From Oryzias latipes (Eukaryota > Chordata > Actinopteri > Beloniformes > Adrianichthyidae), in contig NC_019867.2 of assembly GCF_002234675.1 (NCBI RefSeq), positions 29,840,247 to 29,904,246 on the forward strand: a stretch of 64,000 nt of DNA, given 5' to 3'. The position numbers were made by a program, and so were the translations under genes. This document shows, one piece after another, positions 1-10,156 of the stretch. The notes beneath the pieces were generated by a model that made no database searches, had not been told where the DNA came from, and was given only the letters and a program-made list of their open reading frames with translations. Each line of letters starts with the position of its first letter. Position 1 is the stretch's first letter.

Positions 1-680
1 GTGAAGGAAGGAAAGTTCCTGCAGCTGTTTGTTCCACAGAGAAGAGGAAAAACTGAAGTCTGATGATGTTCAGACTGAAGTTTTTCTGCTGGTTTTTATG
101 TCATGTAACTCTCAGAGATCCTTTCAGAAGGTTCTGGAACAATCTGTAACGTCTGCTTCATCCTTCAGGTCCATTTTTGAAGAACCTTCAGGTCAGAATT
201 AGAAGGTAGAACCAGAGGAGCATCCAGCCTCACAGCTCAGAGAGAAGATGGCTCCTCTGTCATGAAGGAGCTTTTTAGACAACAAAGACACGGTTCATGA
301 AGACAAACCTGGATTGTTATCAAGAACATGACAACTTCCAGGCTGAAAGCTAAAGTCCAGGTGAGTCTTCATTTCCAGCTGCTGGTCATGTTCTGTCAGA
401 CTGCAGTCCTGCTTCTTCACAGATGTTCAAACATCCAGGAGTTCTGCTCTGACATCCTTAAAAGTTCAATAATGATTGTTTGGGACTTTTATCTTCTTAT
501 GTGTTTTTCTGGATGCTCTTTTATTTTGATAAGTTTTTAATAACATTCAGAGGAGCTCTGTGATGTTGGATCAGAAAGTGTCAGAGTGGAGGAGCGTCAG
601 TCTAACAGCCGTCATGAACTTCATGATAGTTTTTGTCCTGATGCAGCAAAAGTCTGTCTCTTCCAATAAAGTCATCTCCA
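1..680. other. Non-coding flank, possible small exon
   Basis: No convincing gene is seen. A short frame beginning ATGACAACTTCC at 328 runs into a consensus donor (CAG|GTGAGT at 358-363), so this could be the end of a first exon on the plus strand, but nothing upstream or downstream supports it. The stretch ends at the 3' end of the minus-strand coiled-coil gene. Confidence 0.2.
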
Positions 681-687
681 AACACGC

Positions 688-693
688 TTTATT
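688..693 (-). terminator. Poly(A) signal of the coiled-coil gene
   Basis: TTTATT on the plus strand is AATAAA on the minus strand, about 120 bases beyond the stop codon at 810-812. It supports the proposed 3' end of the minus-strand gene. Confidence 0.4.
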
Positions 694-809
694 TAAATGT
701 AAATAAATTGTAGAAATAAAGAATAATTAACACAAACGGATGCGTTTGTTTAAACTCAAATGTCTCCTAAGGCTAATCATAAACTAAAACTTTATGATCT
801 TTTCTGACT

Positions 810-1496
810 TCAGCTGCAGAAGCTCAATCGTCTGTGAGGCCAAACAGGAGAAATCTGCTGCAGCATCAGGAGGTCCGTCTGGTACCTGGCGCCATTCTTC
901 AGCTTAGCAGATTGGACTTTGTATCTTCGTTGGAGCAGCTGCTGCTTCAGCTCCTCCTGCTGCTTCAGCTCCTCCTGCTGCTCCTTCATTCTAGCAGCTG
1001 GGAGGGAGGACAGATGAGGAGGAGAGGAGGTGTGCAGCTTTCCATGGAGGAGCATGTTAGATGCTCACCTTGCTGTGTGACCTCAGAGCTCAGCAGGTCC
1101 ATCCTCTCCTGAAGCTGCAGCTTCTCCTGGTGGAGCTGCAGCTTCAGAGCTGCAGGCTCTGAAGGTGTCTGGACGAGCTGCTGCAGCTTCAGCCGCTCCT
1201 CCATGTCCTGGATCTGCTTGTCCAACTCAGCGGAGTGGTGCGGCAGGAACTGCTCCATGTCCTTCCGGTCTTCCTCCAGCCTGCAGCTCTGAGCTGACAG
1301 CATCCTGTTCTCAGACCTCAGCTTTTCACGTGGGAGTCTGCATCTGAAGCAGGAGGAGGAACACAGAAGGCCACAACTTCTTCCACTGCTTTCTCAAAGA
1401 TTTCCTGCTAAAAGAGTTTGGAGTTTACCTCTGAAGCTCCTCCTCCAAAGTTTGGATTTGAGCTAAAACACTAGAAGTTTGTTTGTTGTCGTTCAT
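810..1496 (-). CDS. Small coiled-coil protein, three exons
   Basis: Exons read on the minus strand are 1496-1429, 1343-1069 and 997-810. Each internal junction has GT-AG signals and the phases join without a stop, giving 176 codons. The product is almost entirely charged, Glu/Gln/Leu-rich heptad-like sequence: LAQIQTLEEELQ near the N-terminus, DMEERLKLQQLV in the middle, and a KEQQEELKQQ repeat in the last exon. No signal peptide, membrane segment or catalytic motif is visible. I do not recognise the orthologue. The layout is reminiscent of ciliary or centrosomal coiled-coil proteins such as the BBOF1/CCDC166 group, but that is an impression. A possible donor (AG|GTACC) inside the last exon leaves room for a different C-terminus. 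The repeats KQQEEL in the last exon arise from a short tandem duplication. Confidence 0.55.
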
Positions 1497-1499
1497 CCT

Positions 1500-1984
1500 A
1501 CGGCAGACTGTTCTTCTTCTTCTCCTTCTGAAAATATCCTGCCGTTCTCACTTCAACTGAAATTTTAAAAAGCTGTTGTTGCCGTGGTGATGAGGCCTTC
1601 AGGGCCTTCACGAACTGTTGATGATCATATTCCTACATTAATTCAAAAGAAATAAATCCTAAATTTAACTTCAATCAGAAACATTTTCATCATTTTGTAA
1701 AAAACAAAGAGCTGCAGTTTAGCAACAAATAAAAAACACAAAAAACAAAACTGTGTAAAGTGGAGCTGTGTAAAACCAGTAGTTTCCAGAATCAATTTAA
1801 TTCAATTTTCTATTTACACGGGTTATACATTAGTAATCTAAATATGCTTTAAATATTTAATATTTATCAGAGAAAGTGCACATGCTGTATGATTTATTAG
1901 TGATATAATAAACCAACACACAAATGAACACAAAGAGGTTAGTGCAGCGACTACAGATGTCCTGATCTGATCACATGATCAGAA
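1500..1984. other. AT-rich intergenic DNA
   Basis: No coding potential or known repeat is recognised. The sequence is AT-rich with short A and T runs. It would hold the promoter of the minus-strand coiled-coil gene, but no clear TATA box or CpG island is seen. Confidence 0.3.
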
Positions 1985-2200
1985 GTTGGGTCTGATCACA
2001 TAGTTTCAGACTCCCACTGTACATCAATAGAGACAGCGTGGATAAGGTTCACTCTTTTAGCTACCTGGACGTGCAGATCACTGAGGACCTCTCCTGGACT
2101 GAAAACACCACAGCAGCAGTGGAGAAGGCCCAGCGTCTCTGCTTCCTAAGAAAACTCAGGAGGAACAACCCGGAAAGGAAGCTATTGGTGACCTCAGGAA
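1985..2200 (+). mobile_element. LINE fragment, Rex1/L2-like RT C-terminal part
   Basis: Translation on the plus strand gives a conserved LINE block: the INRDSVDKVHSFSYL segment, then ITEDLSWTENT and KAQRLCFLRKLRRNN. This is the region after the RT palm in CR1/L2/Rex1-type fish LINEs (family knowledge). Only about 215 bp is present and there are no ends, so it is a dead remnant. The Rex1-like copy at 44.2-45.1 kb belongs to the same broad group. Confidence 0.65.
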
Positions 2201-2416
2201 GTATGGAAGTGCAATAATGTTTATGTGTAATACATGTGTTTATCTATAAATGTATGTTTTTTACTTTACTTTTTTCTGTTCTTAAGTTTTTCGTTCCATA
2301 TTTTTCTTAATTGTGTTTTCAACATTGACTTTTATTATTCTTTGAACAGCTGGAGAGCACTGATGCATTGTCAGTGATTGCATCATTCCTATTCCTATTC
2401 CTAAGAAAAAAGCTCC

Positions 2417-2429
2417 GTTGCCTAGCAAC
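2417..2429. promoter_or_regulatory. X-box-like palindrome, left copy
   Basis: GTTGCCTAGCAAC is a full match to the RFX-type X-box pattern (GTNRCC, spacer, RGYAAC). A second copy, GTTGCTAGGCAAC, is at 3621-3633. Both are followed by ATGACATA. They are the ends of a foldback repeat, so a regulatory role is only possible. Confidence 0.35.
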
Positions 2430-2439
2430 ATGACATAAT

Positions 2440-3571
2440 GGCTACGTTCACACTGCAGGGCTTAATGCTCAATTCCAATTTTGTGAAAAAATCCGAATTG
2501 TTTGCTAGACCGTTCACATTTCCAAGTAAATCCGAACTTTTGTGATCTACAGTGTGACCGTGAAAAAACCCAGAGTTGACCCGCATGCGCAGAAGAGTAC
2601 TCAACGTCGAATGACGTCACTCGTTGTTTGCGGAAGTAGCTAACGTTAACATGGATGTCAACAACAGTGTTGTCAACAGCAGAGCTCCTTTTTCATTAAT
2701 AAATTTATTTTCACAAAGGAGCCAGCACAATAACAATCTTCCCATTTTTAAGAAAACATTGGAGCCGGGATCGTCTGTAACCACTGTTGTGGAATGGGAA
2801 TGTGTATGTATTGGGCCCACGCGCGCGCGCGTTTGTGTAAGGGACGGGAAAAGAGCGCGTGCAGCGGGAGAGAATGCGGGGGGCGGCAGTGTGGGCGCGC
2901 ATTCATGTTGTGTGTTACGGAGAAAGGACAACGGTAATAAAAGAAGGTTTCCCCCAGAATAAATGCCATGGACTCTTTATTAACCCATTCCGGAGAATCC
3001 CCCGAGAATCTAAGGGTCAGAACGAGGAGGAGGAGGAGGATCCGCTTTGGGTCCCCCGCGCTTCTGACCACGGTCGGGAAGGGGAGAAAGAAAAAAATAG
3101 TACTCGCGGGAAATGTTCAACACCACGCTCGGCCATTTAGCTGTTAATTTTTTTCAAAAACCGCCCGGTTGCGATAAGAGCCGTGGAGTTTGGCCTGAAT
3201 AGTGCTGTCACCCCAAATATTAATCCAATCGGGGACATCACTTCCCTTCCACTGACGGGTCTCTGCAGCATCGTCCGCCGTGGTTGCTGTTTACGTTCTC
3301 GTTCCCGCCTATTTCAACGCAGAATGATGACGTTTGTTGCGTATCGATGACGTACGATTCGGATTTAGGTGGCCTGGCCGGTTAGACGGCGGTCGCAATT
3401 GAAAAGATCGGATACGTTTCGGATTCAGGATGGCAAACCCAAGTGGCCTGGGTCGCATTTGTAAAGATCGGATCTGTGTCATTCAGACTGTCATGAAAAG
3501 ATCGGAATTGGGTCGCATAGGGGCAAAAAAATCGGAATTGGGTCGTTTCAGCCTGCAGTGTGAACGTAGCC
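2440..3571. mobile_element. Non-autonomous TIR DNA transposon, 1.13 kb
   Basis: The left end reads GGCTACGTTCACACTGCAGG and the right end is its inverted complement, a 20-bp perfect match. It is flanked by AAT (2437-2439 and 3572-3574), a candidate 3-bp target-site duplication. Subterminal sequence is rich in repeats of the type GATCGGAATTGGGTCGCA in inverted arrangement (3390-3550). The interior (2600-3140) is GC-rich and has no transposase frame. The 3-bp duplication would fit PIF/Harbinger, but hAT-like or other families cannot be excluded by eye. Confidence 0.75.
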
Positions 3572-3572
3572 A

Positions 3573-3633
3573 ATGACTCTAAGGCATCATCAAGGCCCTT
3601 TGATGATCCCTTAGTGTCATGTTGCTAGGCAAC
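3573..3633. repeat. Foldback palindrome interrupted by the TIR transposon
   Basis: The segment 3573-3620 is a near-perfect palindrome (ATGACTCTAAGG... pairs with ...CCCTTAGTGTCAT, centre GGCCC). It is followed by GTTGCTAGGCAAC. Removing the transposon at 2440-3571 joins it to GTTGCCTAGCAACATGACA at 2417-2435, which makes a longer foldback of about 80 bp with matching ends. This suggests an old foldback MITE that was later hit by the larger transposon. Confidence 0.5.
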
Positions 3634-3697
3634 ATGACATACAGCCTGTCACCAACTGCTATATGACATCATGATGACTATACCAACCGAATGCTCT

Positions 3698-3704
3698 TAT
3701 ATAG
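3698..3704 (+). promoter_or_regulatory. TATA box of the PIM-like gene
   Basis: TATATAG lies about 115 bp before the first in-frame ATG (3820). Transcription would start near 3725-3735, leaving a 5' UTR of roughly 90 bases. Confidence 0.4.
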
Positions 3705-3819
3705 GTGCTAACCCAAGTCAGGTTGACTCCCCTGAGCCTTCACTGAGAGAGGAAGACCTTCGTAGTCTTTTTAAAGACTGAAATTCTTCTCTTCTCAGTG
3801 TTAAAGCTTTTTGAAAACC

Positions 3820-4951
3820 ATGTTTCAAAATCAGGGCAGTTTTCTTAGGAAAGTCGCTTTCCTTGGAAGCAAACATCAAAATCCTCCATTTCACAGTGAC
3901 CCACTAAAAGTCATTGTTCAATTTCATGATGATGCTAAAGTCAAGCAAAGATGCGCCAAAAGGAAAATCTTTGAGGATGACAAGGAATCTGTAACACCGA
4001 CAAAGAAAAGAAGGGACCTTGAGTTTCCTTCCCTAAAGGATGAATCTGCATTCTATATTCCTGACCATAACAGAAAGAGAAAAGCAAGCTATCTGGAACA
4101 ACCGCTGGACAAAAGATTCAGAGGAAACCCAGCTGAAGAAGACAACCCAAAGCTTAGATTTGAGGCTAAATATGTAGAACTGCATCCACTCGGTGAAGGA
4201 GGTTGTGGATCTGTGTTTGCTGGCTATCGCAGATCAGATCATTTGGACGTTGCCATCAAACACGTCCCCAATAAATACCAGTACTGCAAACACGTGGATG
4301 AAGAGGGAAGAGAGTTATCTGGCTGTGATGCTGAAACTCAGGAGTGGAACATCACACTCCGCTGGCAGCAGAGCACCAATCGCCTTGCTAGACTGGTATG
4401 TGCTGCCACATGAGCTGATCCTGGTTTTGGAGAGACCAATGCCAGCCGTGGATCTTCAGACTTACGTTGAAGAGTGTAGAGATACATTTGGAGAAAAAGA
4501 AGCCAAGATGATCTTAAAACAACTAGTAAAAGCAGCCATTTCCCTTCAGGACAAAAAGATTTTCCACAGAGACATCAAAGTGGAAAACATCTTGATAGAC
4601 ATGAGTTCAGGCGCCCCACAAGTCCGTTTAATTGACTTTGGAGTCAGCTGCTTCACAGAGACACATTCAGAATACACCACCTTTTATGGCACAGAGATTC
4701 ACGCCCCTCCAGAATGGTGGTATGAACACACGTACAGCGCTAGACCCACAACAGTGTGGCAGCTGGGAATTGTCCTGTTTGAATGCCTCCACAACAAAAA
4801 CTTCAGTTCAACTAAACTCATGGAGAAAAAGCTCCAACTCAGGCAAAACCTTTCCAAAGACTGCAAAGACTTTATGAAGCAATGCTTCATCCAAAACCCA
4901 AGAAGGCGTCCCAGTCTGGAACAGATTCTGCTTCACCCTTGGCTCAAGTAA
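3820..4951 (+). pseudogene. PIM-like serine/threonine kinase, intronless, frameshifted
   Basis: The first ATG is at 3820. Frame 1 encodes a Lys/Arg-rich N-terminal extension of about 110 residues, then a kinase N-lobe with the Gly loop LGEGGCGSVF and the lysine motif VAIKHV. That frame stops at 4411-4413. The rest of the kinase continues in the +1 frame to the stop at 4949-4951: PIM-type hinge (ELILVLERP), catalytic loop HRDIKVENIL, LIDFGVSC, activation segment YGTEIHAPPEWW, and the C-lobe ending HPWLK. Family alignment from memory puts the shift at about 4305-4325, equal to one extra or two missing bases. There are no introns, unlike PIM1-3 in mammals. Fish carry many PIM-like copies, and this looks like one of them. 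It may be a pseudogene, a sequencing error, or use an unseen splice. A 3' AATAAA follows at 5022. Confidence 0.75.
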
Positions 4952-5219
4952 ATTCTAGAATCAACTCCTCAGCCCAGAGCCACGTGTGTTCAAGTTACTG
5001 TAAAAACAGAAACCGTTAGAAAATAAATAGGACTTTGATCCCCAGAAGGAGTTGATGATGTTACAGCATCAGAATAAGATGCCAGACATAGTAGAATGTA
5101 CTTAAGTATTAGTAATTAAAATGTTTAAAAGTACAATAGTATAGAAAATAGAAAAAAATACTGTAGTATATAAAGAATGGGAATAAAGTCACTGAGAGTA
5201 CAATGTACTTTAATAGTTA
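4952..5219 (+). other. 3' flank of the PIM-like gene
   Basis: An AATAAA signal is at 5022-5027, about 70 bases past the stop. The rest (5080-5219) is AT-rich with no coding potential. Confidence 0.4.
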
Positions 5220-7398
5220 ATTATCTCTATATTTTTTTTTTTTTTTTTTTTTAACCTTGTCCTGTCCAACAGCTGGGCAAACAGATGAGAGCTGAGGGCC
5301 TCTTGTGTTGGACATATTTTACTTTAACAAGAGGGGTTATTAATCTTCAGACAAACCAAAGGTATGTCTGAATAAACCCCTTTTGTAATTGAGGCCAAAC
5401 TTTATTCATTTCAAACATGTTTGAAGATCTTTGGTGTTGGACCGGACGGAAAAGGAAAGAGGGGAAGAAGAGAGAGGGACGTTAGAAAGAGGGGGGGAAG
5501 GAGGGTGATAGTAGGAGGGGAAGGGGGATAAGACAAGAGAGCAACAAGTTTACTGGTTGTTAATCACCATGGTAAGGCTCAAATGCAGTACAAAAAGGGC
5601 GGAGCCTGTCCACACACACACCCAAGTGTCAAACACACCTGCTAGTTGCAAAAATGTCCATCTGTCGACATGTACACAAAACAGATAGTGCTCACACGCA
5701 TACTTATGCCTTAAAACCAACTAGTGTGAAACATTTCAGTCATTCAGTCACGCAAACCGCCAGTGCAAAGGTGAGCCAACACCCGTGCTCAGGTGAGTGC
5801 TCATGTTCTTCTAATATGGATGGTGGAATGTGTAAAGAAGGAAGGAGAGCGCCCAGCCATCCCCACCCCAAGACCCCCACCGCAGCAGCAGCGGCAGCCG
5901 GAATCCCCCCCACGCCACACGGAAACCGGCAGGGAACAACCGCCGCCCGGGCGACCAAGCCCGCCACCCAGGCCAGGGCCAGCAGGACCGCCGCAAGGCC
6001 CCCCAGAGCCAGAGAGCAGGGAGGCACAGAGGGAAAGAGAGCGCCGCCCCAGCCCAACCAGGAGAACAGCCCCCCCGCCGCGCCGGGAGAGCCCAACGCA
6101 GGGCCCCACCGGAGAGGGACGCCCACAGCCCCAGACGAGCACCCCACCACCACCCAGGAGTTCCGGGCATCCCCCCGCCCCAACCCCAGGTACGAGCCAG
6201 GACCCCCCAAGGGAGACCCGCCCCGCACTCCAGGCAGCCATCCGCCCGGCCCACGGTTGGTCCAGGGAGGAGCAAGGCAGGGGCCCGCCGCCCCCGCCCA
6301 GGAGGGGGGAACCCCGGGGAAAAAAGAGGGCCCACAAGGGGTGTTGTAAATATGGCCCGACCAGGCTCGGCCACAGTTGGAAGTTAGGCGGGGCCCAGCG
6401 CTCAGGAGCAAGGACCAGAACCCACCCCCCAGGGACACCAACACCCCCGGCTCAGATGTAATGTGAACCCCCCCACCGCGCGGAGAGAGCACCGCCGGGC
6501 CCAGGAAGCCGGCACCCCGGGGACACGGCCGCCGCTGCAAAGGGGCCCGTACCCCCCACCAGGGAAGAGGCAGGGGACAGATGGTCCTAGGTCCCACCTT
6601 CCTTGCAAAATGTGTGTGCGTATATGTGTGTTTAAGAGGGTGTGTGTGTGCATGTGTGTGTGTTTATGTTGGGATGTATATATTGAGGGGGGAGGGGTGT
6701 GTGTACTAAGGGGGGTGCAGTTAAAATTGGCGGGTAGGGCACTAAGGGGACATCTCCTGATTACTCACAGTGATGTCCCCTCACCCTCCCCACCAAGGGG
6801 CCCTAAATGTCTAAGGTGCGGTTAAAATTGGCGGGTAGGGTGCTAGGAGGACATCTGCTGCTTGCTGGCAGTGATGTCCAAGCACCCCCCCTACCAAGGG
6901 CCCTACATGTCTAAGGTGCAAATAAAACCGAAAGAGGGGGGGACCACTCCATACGGCAACCATAGGAGGGGGGGCCACTGCCTAGTAAACCCCCCCCCCC
7001 AAGGCTCATCGCAGGCTAATCCCCCCACCCCCTCACCCTATTATGAGGTTATATGAGGAAGGGGGTAAATTGGGGACAGCTGGTAGACTGTCCCCCGGTG
7101 GTCAAACAGCTGTCCCCCGCCCCCCCCCCCCCAGCAAGGGGGCCAGGCCCACCCAGCCCAGGGGCCCCACCCCCGGAGGCGCCGACACCCCAGGCCCAGC
7201 ACCACCCACCCCACACAGAGGGAGAGGAGCCAGAAAGCGCCGGCCCCCCCCGGAGCAAGCCCAGGCCCCCACCCCCAAACGCCGGCCCTAGAAGAGCTCT
7301 GGTCAGGCCTCGACGGGACCGAGGCAGCCAACCGGCCGGGGAAACTGCCATATAGTCACCTTCTTAATCTTAGATGATTATAGATTATCTCTATATTT
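5220..7398 (-). mobile_element. GC-rich poly(A) retroposon, apparently full length
   Basis: The element proper is 5235-7383 and is read on the minus strand: its poly(A) appears as a T-run at 5232-5252. Both sides carry ATTATCTCTATATTT (5220-5234 and 7384-7398), a 15-bp target-site duplication. The 5' three quarters (about 5790-7340) are extremely C-rich on the plus strand, with homopolymer runs, and include a two-copy 100-bp tandem repeat. The 3' 550 bp is ordinary sequence with an internal AATAAA (minus strand, near 5400). The same 3' part recurs in opposite orientation at 32351-32944. Long open frames in the GC-rich part exist on both strands but look compositional, with no reverse transcriptase or other recognisable domain. 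The ends are typical of L1-type target-primed insertion, so this is probably a non-autonomous passenger. Confidence 0.7.
6715..6915. repeat. Two-copy 100-bp tandem repeat
   Basis: Two adjacent units begin GTTAAAATTGGCGGGTAGGG (about 6719 and 6821). Each contains an ACATCT...AGTGATGTCC core and ends near CTAAGGTGC. They lie inside the GC-rich part of the retroposon. Confidence 0.6.
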
Positions 7399-8160
7399 AA
7401 TTAAGCAAATGTGATTTAAGTGACTTTTTTGTTTTGTTTCATTTTTGGTCTTTTTAAATGCATTTCAACATTTCTGTAATGAATTTGATAAATGTGTAAT
7501 TTCTTTATTGCTTTGACTACAATGCTTGAAATAAATTAATACATCAAAATTAGTGACTGAAAAAAGTAATAACAACAGAAATTATAGACTATATTATAAA
7601 CAGAATGGAAATGAGCTCGCCAACATAGTACATTGTACTTCTGCATTATAGTGACAGGTCAGCTAAAAATTAAACTAATCCAAACAAGACAAAAATTAAG
7701 ACAATGATGTAAAAAAACTGCAAACACATCATAGTTTTAAATTAGCGAGCTCTTCCATTCATTAGTGGGTTTTTCTCCGGGTGCTCCGGCTTCCCACACA
7801 AAAAAAGTAACTCCGCCAGAGTGTCTTTCTACAAGCACTCTGCCGGTCCCAAACCCGGATAAAGGAGGAGGGTTGAATTAGTAACTGAAAGAAAACGTAA
7901 AAATAACATGAAAGCAATCATAAAATCAGATCTGATAGTTATCAGGTAAAACCTCATGGTCTCACTGCTTTCAACAATTACATGTTGGGCTTTTAAATCT
8001 GCCGCAAAACACTAATTACTGAAAATGTACTGAGTAAAAGGTTTATAAATTACTTGCAATACAGTAGATTTCACTGTGGTTACATTTGTGTCTGGATGAA
8101 TGAAGACCAGGATGAGTAAGAGCTATGGACATTTCCTAGAAAAAAGAACTGGCAAAGTGG
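7399..8160. other. AT-rich spacer with short repeat scraps
   Basis: Mostly AT-rich. At 7768-7800 there is a scrap of the common fish repeat containing TTTTCTCCGGGTGCTCCGGC. At 7843-7870 there is GCCGGTCCCAAACCCGGATAA, the same 5' motif that starts the RTE-like element at 12455. No gene is seen. Confidence 0.4.
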
Positions 8161-8164
8161 AACA

Positions 8165-8560
8165 TCCACAAGTTTGACTGTCATGCACTGACCGGGCCAT
8201 CCTATAGAGATTAGGAGAGAAGCTCGGTCACCTGGAGAGACCTCAGAGTAGAGACACTGGTCCTCCACGTTGTGAGGAGCCAGTTAAGGTGACTCAAGCA
8301 TCTGGTCCGGACGCCCCTTGGACGTCTCGCTGGGGAGGTGTTCTGGGCATGTCCCACTGGGCAGAGGGCCCGGGAAAGACCCAGGACACGCTGAAGAGAC
8401 TATGCCCCTCAGCTGACCTGAAGACACCTCAAGGTCCCCCAGAGGAGCTGGAGGAAGTGGCCGGGAGAAGGGAAGTCTGGGCTTCTTCGCTTAGACTGCT
8501 GCCCCCGTGTACAGAACCGTACAGTACAGAACCCGGTTCTGGATGAGCGGTAGAAGACAT
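8165..8560 (+). mobile_element. Rex3-like (RTE) LINE, 3' end
   Basis: The text from GAGGAGCCAGTTAAGGTG to the end near GATGAGCGGTAGAAGACA corresponds to the well-known C-terminal and 3' UTR block of fish Rex3 LINEs: a VFWACPTG-like segment, then a GRPRKDPGHAEET-like segment, with the usual CTGGAGGAAGTGGCCGGGAG. It is 5'-truncated, as is typical for Rex3, and broken in frame. Confidence 0.75.
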
Positions 8561-8640
8561 CTGGCTTTATAGTTGGAACAGAATATAACTAATGTGGTCT
8601 TTCAGGTCTAAAATTTATCAACCCTTTTGCTATCCTAGAC

Positions 8641-9049
8641 CTGTTTTTAACCTTTTTTGAGCCACGGCACACTTTAACCTTGAAAAAAACCCGTGGCGCA
8701 CCAGCATCCAAAAATTAAAAACAAAAAGGAGAAACTCACAGTCTGTATTGATCTACAGCCCCTCCACAATCTCACATGCATTTTTGTGAAAATTGTGGCA
8801 GAAGAAGCTGGAAGCTGCAGCTGTTTTTTTCTAAAAGATGTAATTAAATATTTAAAAACTGTTTGATGTGTGTTCGTTGTTGTTTCAAGGTGTTTAACAA
8901 GGAAGACTCATTGTGCGCTGTGAAGCTGTCACTTGCATCATGGGAGATGTAGTGCAAACAGCCGCCGAACGCCAGACATAAGAGCGTCTCAGAGCTTCAT
9001 TGTTTTGTTCACTAGTGTGCCGTGGGAACACACTGGTTGAAAAACACTG
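8641..9049 (-). mobile_element. hAT-type MITE, deletion derivative
   Basis: The right end GGTTGAAAAACACTG and the left end CTGTTTTTAACC are inverted hAT-like termini. Inner sequence (GAGCCACGGCACACTTTAACC; CATGGGAGATGTAGTGCA) matches the hAT element at 37919-38771 in the opposite direction, minus some of its interior. Flanking octamers TCCTAGAC and CTGTAGAC agree at six of eight positions. Confidence 0.65.
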
Positions 9050-9189
9050 CTGTAGACCCCACTAGACAGTGCTCTGAACCTTTTTTCTTCAATGATTTGT
9101 GATCTTCACTGGTCTCCATGGATTACATGAAACCCTCTCCATCTTTGTCCACCTTTGTCATGGAAGGGAGAACACGTCAATGTAAGGAT

Positions 9190-9223
9190 CGGGTCATCTG
9201 GACCCCACAAGATAGCACAAGGG
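9190..9223. mobile_element. Single arm of a piggyBac-like foldback MITE
   Basis: GGGTCATCTGGACCCCACAA followed by GATAGCACAAGGG and TTAC matches one arm of the 78-bp palindrome at 48539-48616 with a few changes. The expected TTAA has decayed to TTAC, and the other arm is missing. Confidence 0.55.
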
Positions 9224-10016
9224 TTACATTGATACATATAAGTGTAATTATTTCACAGAGCAACTATTTGCGTCGTCAAACAGAAACATTTAACTTTTTC
9301 AAAGCTCAAAGGTATAAGCGGAAAAAAAGAAACAGTTTCTTCTTTCACCTACGTTTTGGTTTTGACTATATAGTGCAGCAACTATATACTTTTATAGTAG
9401 TTGTGGGGTTAGAGTAGGAATTTGGACACAACATAAATATAAATAAGAGCCTTTGCACTCGCCAAATGTAGTAACTGTTTGTAAACTCACAACTCATCCA
9501 AACACACAATACACAGCTATTGCACACACAGGTTATTTGTTCTTCGCATAACTTTGTGTTCTACCTTTTTCCCCAGGACAGGACGTTTAACCACAGCTCT
9601 ATAAACCATAACATGATTCGTCTATTCTCTCTTCAAGGACTGTGAGATAAACTGTGGACTGTGCAGATATGAACCTGTTGTTTCTGCACAGCTCACCACT
9701 CTGACTTCTCATTTGGACTGATGAAAGTGTTTTTGTATCAGCCCCGTGCTGAGGATCACATGTGTGTGCTTTTACTTTTTAAATGATTGCTCAGAATTGT
9801 AATCTGACCATACAGCTGGTCTAACCACAGCCTGTGATTTATAGAGCCACCTGTGCTGGTATCAACCCCTACACCACATTTCTGACCACGAGGAGTTATC
9901 ACAAGGCCTTGGTTATGATCATTTGTTTCATACATGACACTTTCGTAGTTCAACAACAGAGTAGCACACTACCAACAGACACAGCAGGGCGGGATTTCTA
10001 CGCATCATGGGGTCCT
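9224..10016. other. Upstream region of the lipoxygenase gene
   Basis: No gene or known repeat is recognised. The last 100 bp contain a GGGCGGG Sp1-like box near 9988. Confidence 0.35.
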
Positions 10017-10022
10017 TATAAA
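10017..10022 (+). promoter_or_regulatory. TATA box of the lipoxygenase gene
   Basis: TATAAA lies 135 bp before the chosen start codon at 10157, just after a GC box. This predicts a transcription start near 10045. Confidence 0.45.
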
Positions 10023-10156
10023 CCACTCAAAGGATGGAGCAAAAAGCATCTCAGTTGCTGCCTGATCCAGCTACCATGAAGGGGGCTTTGTTGACCTGGT
10101 TTTGGTGTTTTCTTAATGGCTTTCTTTCAGTCAGGATTGCTGCGCTGAGGGGAAAC

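Noticed and set aside
2617-3140. Overlapping 60-112 codon frames inside the TIR transposon
   Set aside because: No transposase or other motif, and frames overlap on both strands without splice signals.
3811-3819. TTG at 3811 as the PIM-like start
   Set aside because: A normal ATG follows at 3820 in the same frame; non-ATG initiation is not needed.
5654-6825. Long open frames on both strands in the GC-rich block (up to 285 codons)
   Set aside because: Pro/Gly/Arg composition, open in several frames on both strands, no domain; an effect of the near absence of A/T-rich stop codons.
7041-7355. Overlapping 82-100 codon frames on both strands
   Set aside because: Same GC bias inside the retroposon.
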